Under the pieces are notes generated by a model. The model ran no database searches. It was not told the origin of the DNA and saw only the letters and a list, made by a program, of their open reading frames with translations. The position numbers and the translations under genes are program-made. A DNA stretch of 64,000 nt from Candidatus Thorarchaeota archaeon (GTDB lineage Archaea; Asgardarchaeota; Thorarchaeia; Thorarchaeales; Thorarchaeaceae): positions 62,001-126,000 of the forward strand of contig JAGSHN010000005.1 in NCBI GenBank assembly GCA_029855935.1, in the 5' to 3' direction. Positions 17,835-26,928 of the stretch are shown here, piece after piece (the stretch's first letter is position 1; every line of letters begins with the position of its first letter).

Positions 17835-18398
17835 CTACTTGTACAGTCTTTTGAGGATTACTTCACGCGATATGGCTTGAAACGCCCTCTTAACTCCTAC
17901 GCCCTGAATGGCAATGGTTTCGTAGATCGGGACGTTGCCGCCCAATCCGAGTAGGTCGAGCATCTCTTCACGCGACATCCTGTTGGGTAGGTCACGCTTG
18001 TTGAGCATGACCACTATCGGAATTTCTCTGCCAAGAGCGTCCCCGAGAAACATCTTAAGCTCTTCGAAACTCTCCACGTTTTCCTCTCGCTGGTCTGGGG
18101 AGGAGTCGGCCACAAAGATGATGCCATCAGCACCTTGGAGGACGACCTTTCGTTGATGCCGGTGCCGTTTCTGACCAGCGACCGTGAACACGTCAAATAG
18201 AACACGTCCACCTGCGCTCATCGGTGCGTAGTCGAAGAAGAGGGTGCGATTGGTTTCGTCCTCGATCGACGTGAACTCGCCCTTCTGCAATCCCTCGACC
18301 TTTGCATAGAGCCATCGCAGTGCAGTTGTCTTCCCGCCCAGACTGGGCCCGTAGAAAACAATCTTGAAATGAATACGGCCCTTATCGTCTTTCCTCAC
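17835..18398 (-). CDS. MglA/Ras-like small GTPase
   Basis: A 187-residue small GTPase with G1 GPSLGGKTT at 17-25, G3 FTVAGQ, G4 NKRDLP at 133-138. In G3 the usual Asp of DxxG is Thr, as in MglA (TVPGQ), and G1 is also MglA-like, so it belongs with MglA rather than Arf or Rab. It has no lipidation motif. It starts at GTG 18398 with GAGGTG four bases upstream. It is followed by a Roadblock gene, the classic MglA-MglB pairing. Confidence 0.92.
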   Translation of the reverse strand: MRKDDKGRIHFKIVFYGPSLGGKTTALRWLYAKVEGLQKGEFTSIEDETNRTLFFDYAPMSAGGRVLFDVFTVAGQKRHRHQRKVVLQGADGIIFVADSSPDQREENVESFEELKMFLGDALGREIPIVVMLNKRDLPNRMSREEMLDLLGLGGNVPIYETIAIQGVGVKRAFQAISREVILKRLYK

Positions 18399-18634
18399 AC
18401 AAACACCTCACTGATCTCTGCGCTCCGTTGATGGCAGTCACACCAGTCAGTAGATTGAACAATACCATCTTGTGGCCTCACTGTGGACAAGCGTAAGTCA
18501 GTTGGGAACGACGGCGGATGCCACCATGAACGGGATGGCCTCCGCAGGCGGGGAGTGTAAGAAATGTAGTCTCATAAAAGCCTTTGTCCGTCGTCTGGCC
18601 CGACTTGACTGAAACTGTGCTGTGCCGCGGACAA

Positions 18635-19105
18635 TCACACTCTCTCAAGCTCTGCAAGCGCGGACTTTAGATCTTCCTCGTCGAGCTCTCGGTCCTTTGA
18701 GGGTGCTCCGGGCTCCACAGCCAAGAACTTGTCGAGCTCCTCGGCCAGCTGCTCACCTTGCTTCTTCATCACCATTCGTATGAGGCCGATATTGACCTCC
18801 TTGGCCTCGGAAACCACGCATAGCACGCCCTTGCCGCATGCGGATGCAAAGATCTTGCCCTCTGAGAACTCCGAGGTGACAATCTCAAGCTCTCCAAGCT
18901 GCAAGTTCTTCCCCTGTTCCTCGCTTGCACAGAACACGGCACTGGCTATGGCCCCAATGCTATCAACATCAACTGCAAAGTAAGCCAACCGAGATACGTG
19001 GGCAATGGTCAGGCCAGTCTTGTCAACCAGGATCACCCTTCGAATACCGCGGTCCTGCCTGATGATGTCCGTGAGAATCTTGTCGAACCTCTTAGGATCG
19101 CTCAT
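18635..19105 (-). CDS. Roadblock/LC7 domain protein (2 of 4), acidic tail
   Basis: 156 residues: a Roadblock domain (RVILVDKTGLTIAHVSR, IGAIASAVFCASEEQGKNL, EVNIGLIRMVMKKQG) followed by a 35-residue charged tail (EPGAPSKDRELDEEDLK) not seen in the other copies. It starts at ATG 19105. Same strand as copy 3, which lies 13 bases upstream, so the two are co-transcribed. The 236-base gap before the GTPase gene (18399-18634) holds a TATA-like CTTTTATGAG near 18575 but no convincing ORF. Confidence 0.9.
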   Translation of the reverse strand: MSDPKRFDKILTDIIRQDRGIRRVILVDKTGLTIAHVSRLAYFAVDVDSIGAIASAVFCASEEQGKNLQLGELEIVTSEFSEGKIFASACGKGVLCVVSEAKEVNIGLIRMVMKKQGEQLAEELDKFLAVEPGAPSKDRELDEEDLKSALAELERV

Positions 19106-19118
19106 GCGTCATACCCCT

Positions 19119-19418
19119 TCAATTTGTGCTCTTCAGAACGACTAGTATCAGACCCTCCTTGACGTCGGGTGCAATGTTGATTTGACCCTTGCTCGTGTCA
19201 AGCGTTAGGAATGATAGAGAGCCCTCTCTCAGTTCCCGAACCGCCTCTAGCGCCTTTCCGACAAGAGAGGTCACAATTGCAGCAACAATCTCTGTGGTCT
19301 CGGGGTCGAGGTCGCTGCTGAGAGGAAGCCCCTCCATATTGGTGACGACAATTCCTCTGACACCCTCTTGGGCCTTCAGTCTTGAAAGAATTGTCTCGAG
19401 CTTCTCTTGGCTGACCAA
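19119..19418 (-). CDS. Roadblock/LC7 domain protein (3 of 4)
   Basis: A minimal 99-residue Roadblock protein: LETILSRLKAQEGVRGIVV, NMEGLPLSSDL, AAIVTSLVGKALEAV, INIAPDVKEGLILVVLK. Start TTG 19418 with GGGGATC about six bases upstream; no ATG is available. It is first of a two-gene run with copy 2 and divergent from copy 4. It may form heterodimers with the neighbouring copies (inference). Confidence 0.88.
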   Translation of the reverse strand: MVSQEKLETILSRLKAQEGVRGIVVTNMEGLPLSSDLDPETTEIVAAIVTSLVGKALEAVRELREGSLSFLTLDTSKGQINIAPDVKEGLILVVLKSTN

Positions 19419-19630
19419 CCGTCGATCCCCACTATGATTTGTTGTATTTCAGCAGTCTGTACCTCACGCAGGGGTATTTTAGACTTGTGGCAATGTGTAC
19501 TTGACGGAGGCCACATTTTGCGCATTTTGACATATTCCAAATGTACTGCCTGATTCCGTCATCGAATACTCAACAATACGCGTACATCGCGATAAGGGAC
19601 GGTAGAGGTGAGGCGTTATTAAATGGTAGA

Positions 19631-19640
19631 AGATATAAAC
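19631..19640 (+). promoter_or_regulatory. TATA-like box for Roadblock copy 4
   Basis: AGATATAAAC lies 62 bases before the ATG at 19701; GGAGG at 19687-19691 is a good ribosome binding site in the leader. Confidence 0.4.
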
Positions 19641-19700
19641 AGGACGTGAGAACAATTCAAGCAAGCCAGTCCACGCGATGTGGCCCGGAGGACCGTCACA

Positions 19701-20069
19701 ATGGTTGACAAAGCGAAGGTCGAGAGCATTGTAGCAGACGTGATGGCGGCCAACGCGGACATCCAAGGAATAGTTGTGTGCAACGCGAAGGGCGAGGTGA
19801 TCTTTGGTCACACCATCACTGAGGACATCAAGCATGCCGATGTAGCCAAATTGGCCGTCAAGATAGCAGGGGACTCTGCGGAGCTTGTCGCGGGCCTCGA
19901 TCAGGGGGGATTGAAGGAGGTCACGATTGCCTCTGAGAAGGGGCTGGTTGTCATCCTAGGGGACGCGGAGATAATCCTTGCAGGTATCGCCGGAGAAACT
20001 GCACGTGAGGCGATGGGTCTCATACGGATTGCACTGCGAAGAGCACTCCTCAATATGGTTGCAAAGTAA
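19701..20069 (+). CDS. Roadblock/LC7 domain protein (4 of 4)
   Basis: 122 residues from ATG 19701, preceded by GGAGG with correct spacing; a GTG seven codons upstream is less likely because it precedes that site. VESIVADVMAANADIQGIVVCNAKGEVIFG, a central helix AKLAVKIAGDSAELVAG, and IILAGIAGETAREAMGLIRIAL follow the Roadblock pattern. It stands alone on the plus strand, divergent from copies 2 and 3 and upstream of SMC. Confidence 0.85.
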   Translation: MVDKAKVESIVADVMAANADIQGIVVCNAKGEVIFGHTITEDIKHADVAKLAVKIAGDSAELVAGLDQGGLKEVTIASEKGLVVILGDAEIILAGIAGETAREAMGLIRIALRRALLNMVAK

Positions 20070-20270
20070 CCTTTCAGCAGCGGCTGCTCTATGGAAACGG
20101 CGTTGTTGCTTGCAAGAGTGAGGCGCAGTCGTTTGGCGCCATATCAGATATGCTAATATTGTCTTGATAATACGATGGTATTACCAAGTGTATTTAGTGG
20201 CACGTATCTTCCAGATATATCGGTGCCACGAGAGAACAGGGTGCCTCAACCGACCGGACGGGATTGTGAC

Positions 20271-23200
20271 GTGGTCTACATCGATAAACTAGTGTGCAGA
20301 GGCTTCAAGTCTTTTGGCCGTGATACCGTCACAATCAAATTCCACCCGGGCTTCACGTGCATTGTGGGGCCGAATGGTTCCGGAAAATCCAATGTCGTTG
20401 ATGCCCTTCTATTTGTACTTGGACAGCTCAGTGCAAAGACTCTGCGGGCAAATGTCTTCTCGGACCTGCTATACTCACCACCAAAACCGGGAATGCCACC
20501 CAAGGCGAAGTCTGCTCTCGTTCAGGTCCACTTCAACAATAAGGATCGAAAACTACCAGTCGATGCAGACAAGGTTGTGATAGAGCGAGAGCTCGACGAG
20601 TCGGGAAAATCGGTGTGCCGCGTGAATGGCAGGGTCGTCACTCGCTCTGCGGTCCTTGACCTTCTGAGCAGCATTGGAGTCGACCCGAACGGGTACAATC
20701 TCGTTCTCCAAGGTGAGATAGCTCAGATGGTCCAAGTCAGTCCGACAGACCGCCGGAAGCTCATAGAGGACATAGCCGGAATCTCAGCCTACGACGAACA
20801 GAAGGAACGCGCTCTCAAGAAGCTGCAGGAGAGCGAGGCCAACCTCTCAAGAGTAGAAACGCAGCTTCAGGAACGCCGTCACCATCTGGAGAAGCTCGAG
20901 AATGAGCGTGAAGACGCCCTGAGATACGAGAGCATAAAGGCGCAGATTCGAGAGATTCGTATTGACCATCTCGCTTGGACAATAGTGAGGGCACAAAAGA
21001 GGATAGCCACGATCGACACCACACTGGCCGAACGCGCCCAAGAGGCCGAGGATCTCGAGAGACAGCTGAGAGAAACCGAGAGAGAGCGCGCCAAGATTGA
21101 GCAGGAGATTGGGGAGATAGAGGAGGAGATTGACAGAGTCACTGGTGGAGAGTCCGCCAGAATCTCAGAGAAGTTTGGAGTTCTCTCCTCGGCCGTCGAA
21201 CATGCCCGACACAGCCTTGAAAGAATGGCTGAAGACATAGAGGCCAAGAGAAAGGAGAAAGAGGCCCTTGAGAGCGAACTTGAGGAGCTTCGCCGTCGGA
21301 GAGAGGCCAGTGCGACCCGAGTCAAGGAGAAACAAGAACAGCTTGAGCAATTGGAGAGGGAGATTGCTGAACGGGAGGCGCACCTCTCAAATCTGCAGAG
21401 GGCACTCCAAGAAGAGCAGGACCTCTACTACGAGACTCAGCAAAAACTTCAGGCGCTCAACGACAAGATAGTGTCACTTGACGAGCGCATTGCAGAGGTA
21501 AGGTCGAGCATCAAGACAGGAGAGCGTGAATCTCGGGCGTTGGAGGAGGATCGAGAACAGGCAGAAACTGCCCTAGAGAAGACCGCTGAGAAGCTGAGTG
21601 AGCTTGAGCACTCTATTCCCGAGATTCGAGAAGAGCTAACAAGACTTGAGGAGATGGAACAGGCCAAGCGAAACGAGCTGGAAGGTGTTGATAGACAGCT
21701 CAAGACGCTTGATGCCGAGATAGCCGAGACCCAGAAGATACTCACTGCAACCAGAGAAGAACTAATCAAAATCAAAGCACGTAGAGACGCACTGAAAGAG
21801 GCGGAGGAAGCATTTCTCAAGCGCAGGAGAGCCATCGCAAGAGTCCTCCAACTGCGTGATGAGGGTGTAGTGAAGGGCATATTTGGGACCGTCGCAGAAC
21901 TTGGAACGATTGACCCTGAACTGTCGACTGCACTGGAGATAGCGGGAGGCAGCAGACTTGGATACATTGTTGTTGAGAACGAGGATGTTGCTACGGAGTG
22001 CATCGAGATTCTAAAGAGAGAACGTGCGGGTAGAGCATCATTCATCCCTCTGAACAGGATAAAGAGCAGAAAGCCCTCGTATGTGCCAGATGACGAGAGA
22101 GTCATAGGCTATGCAATGGACCTTGTCAAGTTCAACCCACAGGTTCAGCCTGCATTCGAGTTCGTGTTTTCAGACACCATTGTCACTGAGGACTTTAGCA
22201 CCGCAAAGAGGCTCGGCTTCAAGGGATGGAGAGCAGTGTCTCTTGATGGTGATCTCGTGGAGAGGTCCGGATTGATAACTGGGGGATATCATCAGCGGAC
22301 ACCCACCGGACTCTCGTTGAAGATAGAGGACAGAAGTCCCGAGATTGAGCGTCGCCTCCAAGGACTTGAGTCGATACTTGACGAGCTTGCCGACAAGCGG
22401 AATTCGCTGGCGCGCACTCGGAGGGAACTGGAGAGGGAGATACAAGACCTCACGAAGACGAGCTACCGTATGAGAATCAAGGCCCAGCTATTTCAGGAGC
22501 AGCACACCGAACTCGTGAGCAGGCAGGAGTCCCTGAAACAGAGAATAGAGGCGATGGGAGAGAAACTGGAGAAGATACGCAGGCAGCTCGCGGAGCTCCA
22601 CGAGGAGGAAAAGAGTCTCTCCCTGAGGCGCGAGAGCCTTCTGGCAGAACGGGAGAGGTACAGTGAGCGCATTGCCCAGTCCCGTGCTATGCAGGTCGCC
22701 CGGGAGATGAGAGAGCTCCAGAAAATAGTTGAGGACCTCAAACATGCACGTGAGAGTCTGCATAGTGAGGTCACAGAGCTGACCGTGGCGCTGAGCCAGA
22801 GATACGAGCCGAGGATAGCCGAGATTGAGAACAGAATAGACGCAGTCTGTCGTGAGGTAGAGGCCCTGAAAGCAAGAGAGGCCAGTCTGCGGCAGGAGCT
22901 CGATTCCAAGGAGAGAGAACTCGAAGAAACAGGGCGGGCACGCGAGAGAATTGAGGACAGGGTCAAGGACAGACGTACACAACAGCTTGAGCTCAAGGAG
23001 CGAGCCCGAAACCTACGGTTCCGACACGAGCAAATCAGAGATGCACAGACAGCAAATGAGAAGGCGGTCTACAGACTGCAGACAGAACGGTCCAGACTTG
23101 AAACTGAGATTGAGGGATGGAGGGCCGAACTCGACACGCTCTCAGACTGTGAAGCGGAGATTCAGAAGAGGAGCTCGGAACGCGAGCCAACGTATAAGGA

Positions 23201-23861
23201 GCTCGACCAGCTGACCGACAAGATCAGGGAGCTGGAGAGAGAGCTGGAGGAGATGGGACCAGTCAACCTGAAGTCGCTCACGGACTATGATGCTGAGAGG
23301 GAGCGATACGAGGAGATAGTGGACAAGAAGGCTCAGCTCGAGGAGGAACACAAGGAGATACTGCGATTCATGGAGGAGCTTGAGAGAGAGAAGACACGAA
23401 AGTTCCTTCAGGTGTACAATGAGATTGCTGACAACTTCTCAAGAGTGTTTGCGAAACTCTCTCCGGGCGGAGAGGCCAGCCTGATGCTGGAGAATCCAGA
23501 GCATCCGCTGATGGGTGGCGTCACAGTACGGTCGAAACCGCGGGGAAAGGAGGTCGTTTCTCTCACTGCAATGAGCGGAGGTGAGAAGACGCTCACGGGA
23601 CTCGCGCTCATATTCGCGATTCAGATGTACAGTCCCGCCAGCTTCTACGTGTTCGATGAGATAGATGCGGCACTCGATGACGTGAATGCGCACAACGTTG
23701 CACTTCTGATTCAGGAGATGTCCAAGTCGTCCCAGTTCATAGTGGTTTCCCTGAGGGATGTCACCGCTCAGAAGGCCGATGTGTTGGTAGGTGTTTCGAA
23801 CCAAGACGGAATCTCAAGAATCGTCGCGGTGGACCTAGAGGAGGTGGGGGCGACAGCTTGA
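20271..23861 (+). CDS. smc: Chromosome segregation protein SMC
   Basis: ABC-type ATPase that folds and helps segregate chromosomes together with ScpA and ScpB. Head N-part with GPNGSGKS near residue 33-40, long coiled coil, hinge (GIFGTVAELG to FIPLNRIKSRKP), second coiled coil, head C-part with TAMSGGEKTLTGLAL and FYVFDEIDAALDD. GTG 20271 (MVYIDKLVCRGFKSFG) matches the family start and gives 1196 residues; ATG 20175 would add 32 residues unlike the family but cannot be excluded. The stop overlaps the scpA start by four bases. Confidence 0.96.
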   Translation: MVYIDKLVCRGFKSFGRDTVTIKFHPGFTCIVGPNGSGKSNVVDALLFVLGQLSAKTLRANVFSDLLYSPPKPGMPPKAKSALVQVHFNNKDRKLPVDADKVVIERELDESGKSVCRVNGRVVTRSAVLDLLSSIGVDPNGYNLVLQGEIAQMVQVSPTDRRKLIEDIAGISAYDEQKERALKKLQESEANLSRVETQLQERRHHLEKLENEREDALRYESIKAQIREIRIDHLAWTIVRAQKRIATIDTTLAERAQEAEDLERQLRETERERAKIEQEIGEIEEEIDRVTGGESARISEKFGVLSSAVEHARHSLERMAEDIEAKRKEKEALESELEELRRRREASATRVKEKQEQLEQLEREIAEREAHLSNLQRALQEEQDLYYETQQKLQALNDKIVSLDERIAEVRSSIKTGERESRALEEDREQAETALEKTAEKLSELEHSIPEIREELTRLEEMEQAKRNELEGVDRQLKTLDAEIAETQKILTATREELIKIKARRDALKEAEEAFLKRRRAIARVLQLRDEGVVKGIFGTVAELGTIDPELSTALEIAGGSRLGYIVVENEDVATECIEILKRERAGRASFIPLNRIKSRKPSYVPDDERVIGYAMDLVKFNPQVQPAFEFVFSDTIVTEDFSTAKRLGFKGWRAVSLDGDLVERSGLITGGYHQRTPTGLSLKIEDRSPEIERRLQGLESILDELADKRNSLARTRRELEREIQDLTKTSYRMRIKAQLFQEQHTELVSRQESLKQRIEAMGEKLEKIRRQLAELHEEEKSLSLRRESLLAERERYSERIAQSRAMQVAREMRELQKIVEDLKHARESLHSEVTELTVALSQRYEPRIAEIENRIDAVCREVEALKAREASLRQELDSKERELEETGRARERIEDRVKDRRTQQLELKERARNLRFRHEQIRDAQTANEKAVYRLQTERSRLETEIEGWRAELDTLSDCEAEIQKRSSEREPTYKELDQLTDKIRELERELEEMGPVNLKSLTDYDAERERYEEIVDKKAQLEEEHKEILRFMEELEREKTRKFLQVYNEIADNFSRVFAKLSPGGEASLMLENPEHPLMGGVTVRSKPRGKEVVSLTAMSGGEKTLTGLALIFAIQMYSPASFYVFDEIDAALDDVNAHNVALLIQEMSKSSQFIVVSLRDVTAQKADVLVGVSNQDGISRIVAVDLEEVGATA

Positions 23862-24574
23862 GCGATGGTCAGAGTGACGTGCCGTTCTGGGTCCAACCAC
23901 CCTACATCCTCCTCACCGATGTTCTTCAACTCGACAAGGTGCAGCCATGGAACGTCAACGTGGGGCGTCTTGTTTCCGAGTTCCTGCGCGAGATGCGGCA
24001 AATGGGGGATATAGACTTCCGTGTGTCAGGTAATGCTCTGTATTCTGCCTCAGTGATATTCATGAGGAAGACGAGAGAACTCGTCCAGATGGGAGTGCTC
24101 CCCCAAGAGGAGGAAGAAGACGAAGAGGAGCTCGAGATTCCACTCATTCGCCCACCATTCAGACTAACGAACAGAAGAGTCACGCTTCAAGAATTGATCA
24201 TTGCAATGGACCGGGTGTTGAGCCGTGGCCCGCGTCGTCGAGCCCCACCCAAAAAGAGGAGGACCAGATCGCCTCTCGGGCCACTGTCCTTTGCCGTGGA
24301 CTCTCAGCGGGCTGATGCGGAGGAAACTGTTCTGCAGGTCTATTCTGACCTCAGGGAGATGGTCGGTATTGGCAAGACGGTGCGGTTCTTCGATGTGATT
24401 ATGAGCAGTACAAGACGTGAGATTGTACGCGTCTTCTTCGCTCTGCTTCATCTCTATTCCAGGTCCTTTGTTGATATCTGGATGGACGAGGAGGATGTCA
24501 TCTGGATAAGATTGCTCGACCCTCCATCGGATGAGCAGGGTAAAGACGAACTCGCAGCCGTGGCGAGAGAGTAG
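23858..24574 (+). CDS. scpA: Segregation and condensation protein ScpA (kleisin)
   Basis: Kleisin subunit that bridges the SMC heads. 238 residues: N-terminal helices (PPYILLTDVLQLDKVQPWNVNVGRLVSEFL), a middle acidic then basic linker (EEEEDEEELE at about 84-93, RRRAPPKKRRTR), and a C-terminal winged helix (VRFFDVIMSSTRREIVRVFFALLHL). It starts at TTG 23858 inside the smc stop, so the two are translationally coupled. Confidence 0.92.
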   Translation: MSDGQSDVPFWVQPPYILLTDVLQLDKVQPWNVNVGRLVSEFLREMRQMGDIDFRVSGNALYSASVIFMRKTRELVQMGVLPQEEEEDEEELEIPLIRPPFRLTNRRVTLQELIIAMDRVLSRGPRRRAPPKKRRTRSPLGPLSFAVDSQRADAEETVLQVYSDLREMVGIGKTVRFFDVIMSSTRREIVRVFFALLHLYSRSFVDIWMDEEDVIWIRLLDPPSDEQGKDELAAVARE

Positions 24575-24582
24575 GTGGTCAT

Positions 24583-25134
24583 ATGGATGACGACATAGTC
24601 ACTCTTGAGGCGGCACTCTATGTTGCCGGACGGCCGCTCACAATCACAGAGCTGGCAGCAATAATTGGCAAGGCCGAGTCCACAGCCGAGAAGCTACTCG
24701 AAGAGCTTGAGTATGAGTATCAGAAACGCAATGGAGCGCTAGAGATAGTCAGGCTCCCGCGGGACCGCTATGTGATGCAGCTCAAGCCCGAACTGACCCC
24801 GCGTGTTGGAAAGTTGATACCCGGCGGGCTTCTGTCTTTCGCCACACTTCAGACCCTAGTCTACATTGCGCTGAAACAGCCAATCCTCCAATCGGAGCTG
24901 GCAATGCAGCGAGGTACACAAGTATACGACCATATCAGGGAACTCGTAGAGAAGAAGTTCGTAGAGGCCACCCCACAGGGCCGTTCGAAGATTCTCAGGA
25001 CAACCACACTCTTCGCGGACTACTTTGGTCTCGACCACGATGTGGTCAGGATGAAGGCTCAGTTGAGGTACAAGATGAAGCAGATCCTGCAGCAGCAGTC
25101 TGCCGAAGGGATGACAGGGGGGAGGAGTACCTAG
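24583..25134 (+). CDS. scpB: Segregation and condensation protein ScpB
   Basis: Winged-helix dimer that binds ScpA in the SMC complex. 183 residues with LEAALYVAGRPLTITELAAIIG, DRYVMQLKPEL, LVYIALKQPILQSELAMQRG and YDHIRELVEKKFVEA, typical of the tandem winged helices. The ATG is nine bases after the scpA stop. It completes an smc-scpA-scpB operon, a complete bacterial-style condensin set. The stop overlaps the convergent hypE stop by four bases. Confidence 0.93.
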   Translation: MDDDIVTLEAALYVAGRPLTITELAAIIGKAESTAEKLLEELEYEYQKRNGALEIVRLPRDRYVMQLKPELTPRVGKLIPGGLLSFATLQTLVYIALKQPILQSELAMQRGTQVYDHIRELVEKKFVEATPQGRSKILRTTTLFADYFGLDHDVVRMKAQLRYKMKQILQQQSAEGMTGGRST

Positions 25135-26141
25135 CAGACTCGAGGCACGGGCTCACCATACGGCACCTGAACCACCTTGCGCCCCCCAATGCTGGTACGC
25201 ATGACAACACGGCCCGGCCCCTCTCGTACTGTCCCAATTGCCTTGGCATCAGATGTGGTCTTGTGAGTTCTTAGAGCCTTCAGGACCTCGTCGGTCCTAT
25301 CAGAGTCCACTATGATGATGGCCGTTCCCTCGCAGCTCATATGTAGCGGATCGAGACCAAGAATCTCGCATAGAGAACGTACAGCGGGGCGTACAGGAAT
25401 CTGCTCTTGATCTATCTCAATTTCTACGTGCGACTTTGATGCTATCTCATTGAGCGCCACCGCAGAACCACCACGTGTTGGATCCTTCATCGAATGAATG
25501 CCACCTACGTCCAGAGCATCGCGAATCGGTGACCATAGCGGTGCGACATCGCTCTTTAGGGAGGTGTCGAAGGCAAGACCCTCACGATGCGCCAGTAGGG
25601 TGGTCCCATGGTCGCCAATCGGGCCGGTGACAATGACATCGTCACCAACCTGTGCACCACTATCCGAGACTGGTGTGTCTAAGTACGTCCGACCGATGCC
25701 CGTGGTGGAGATCACCAGCCCATCCAACGTTCCACGTGGCATCACTTTTGTGTCGCCAGCAATCATAGCGACGTTCAAGGGGGCAATCACCTCATTGATG
25801 GATGACAGTATCCTCTGGAGGTTGTCGATGCCGAACCCCTCTTCCACGACTACCGTGTTGGTCATTGCGATTGGCTGTGCGCCCATCACAGCAAGGTCGT
25901 TTATCGTCCCGCAGGCAGACAACTTGCCTATGTCCCCACCGGGAAAGAACAGGGGCTGCACCGTGTGAGCATCCGTACAGACCACAAATTGCCCCGTTGT
26001 GTCAAGAGTCGCTCCGTCATCCATCTCATCAAGACCAATCGCACCCAGCCGTCGATGTGAGAACGACGGAACTATCACCTCTTCAATGAGTTTCTGCATC
26101 ACTCTTCCGCCAGCGCCGTGAGCGGACTCTATGCGGGCCAT
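25131..26141 (-). CDS. hypE: Hydrogenase maturation protein HypE
   Basis: Dehydrates carbamoyl on its own C-terminal cysteine to thiocyanate, the source of the cyanide ligands of [NiFe] hydrogenases; works with HypF, HypC and HypD. ARIESAHGAGGRVMQKLIEE, VVCTDAHTVQPLFFPGGDIGKLS, GDTKVMPRG and the exact C-terminus PYGEPVPRVC, ending in the active cysteine, are diagnostic. ATG 26141 gives 336 residues and the family start; GTG 26177 would add 12. HypA is 7 kb away across the accessory region; no hydrogenase structural genes are in the window. Confidence 0.95.
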   Translation of the reverse strand: MARIESAHGAGGRVMQKLIEEVIVPSFSHRRLGAIGLDEMDDGATLDTTGQFVVCTDAHTVQPLFFPGGDIGKLSACGTINDLAVMGAQPIAMTNTVVVEEGFGIDNLQRILSSINEVIAPLNVAMIAGDTKVMPRGTLDGLVISTTGIGRTYLDTPVSDSGAQVGDDVIVTGPIGDHGTTLLAHREGLAFDTSLKSDVAPLWSPIRDALDVGGIHSMKDPTRGGSAVALNEIASKSHVEIEIDQEQIPVRPAVRSLCEILGLDPLHMSCEGTAIIIVDSDRTDEVLKALRTHKTTSDAKAIGTVREGPGRVVMRTSIGGRKVVQVPYGEPVPRVC

Positions 26142-26288
26142 GGACGTGTCTCCATACTGTCTTATGGCGAACTCCACCCGTAGGACTATTTGAACAAGTC
26201 GTTGTGTTCACACAGAAGACGGCCACTGAGCAAGATTTAAAACACGTCTACAAAGAGCGACAGTGACCTATTCGAGAGGTAGTCCAAG

Positions 26289-26666
26289 ATGGGTGTCTGG
26301 CATAGAAGGTCGAAGCGGATTGCTACTGGAGCACGCCTCAGGGAGTTTAGAAGTAAGAGAAAGCACGAGATGGGGCGTACGCCCACTGAGACCCTGATGG
26401 GCGAACCAAAGATACTCGTTATTGACAGCAAGGGTGCAAGGAAGAAGACCCCTGCGCTCCGGGTAAAGTACGCCAATGTCACTGATCCAAAGAAGAATCA
26501 GACCTTCAAGGCAGAGATACTGGATGTTGAGAAGAACGAGGCCAACATGGACTACCAACGACGAAAGGTCATCACCCGAGGGACCATAATCAAGACCTCT
26601 AAGGGACGCGCGCGGGTCACCAGTCGGCCCGGACAGGACGGCATCGTCAACGCAATTCTGATTTGA
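26289..26666 (+). CDS. rps8e: Small-subunit ribosomal protein S8e
   Basis: Archaeal/eukaryotic ribosomal protein of 125 residues. GVWHRRSKRIATGARLREF, RKKHE-type segment RSKRKHEMGR, KNQTFKAEILDVEKN and ITRGTIIKTSKGRARVTSRPGQDG are diagnostic. GAGAGGT just upstream of the ATG is a plausible ribosome binding site and ATTTAAAAC near 26235 a TATA box. The following 262 bases (26667-26928) contain no supported gene. Confidence 0.96.
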   Translation: MGVWHRRSKRIATGARLREFRSKRKHEMGRTPTETLMGEPKILVIDSKGARKKTPALRVKYANVTDPKKNQTFKAEILDVEKNEANMDYQRRKVITRGTIIKTSKGRARVTSRPGQDGIVNAILI

Positions 26667-26928
26667 GTTCCATTTTCACTAATGGCTATTCTTGTCAACA
26701 TTGACTACTCAGGCTTATTGGCCGAAAGTATCTACCAACATCCACCGGGACCGAATACGGGGTCTTTCGTCGATACGGCGTGCCCCCATCATAGGAGCGG
26801 ATGGATCGCTCGTTGCCACTGTTCTCCACGGTTAGAGAGCCGAACGTGCTGTTTTGTGTTACTCGTAGTAGGGTGGTATGGAGGCCACGAATTTGAATCT
26901 TGTCGTAGGCGCGTGTCATCAAAATGCA
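26667..26928. other. Intergenic gap between rps8e and the helicase gene
   Basis: No gene, RNA or strong repeat seen. A short plus-strand frame (26682-26936) has no family features or clear start signal. This is the downstream edge of the accessory operon, so it is a place to look for insertion scars. Confidence 0.4.

Noticed and set aside
18400-18560. Short frames in the leader of the MglA-like GTPase gene
   Set aside because: Nine and 28 codons without ribosome binding sites; chance is the simpler explanation.
19479-19835. 118-codon minus-strand frame near Roadblock copy 4
   Set aside because: Covers the promoter and start of a real gene on the other strand; no family likeness.
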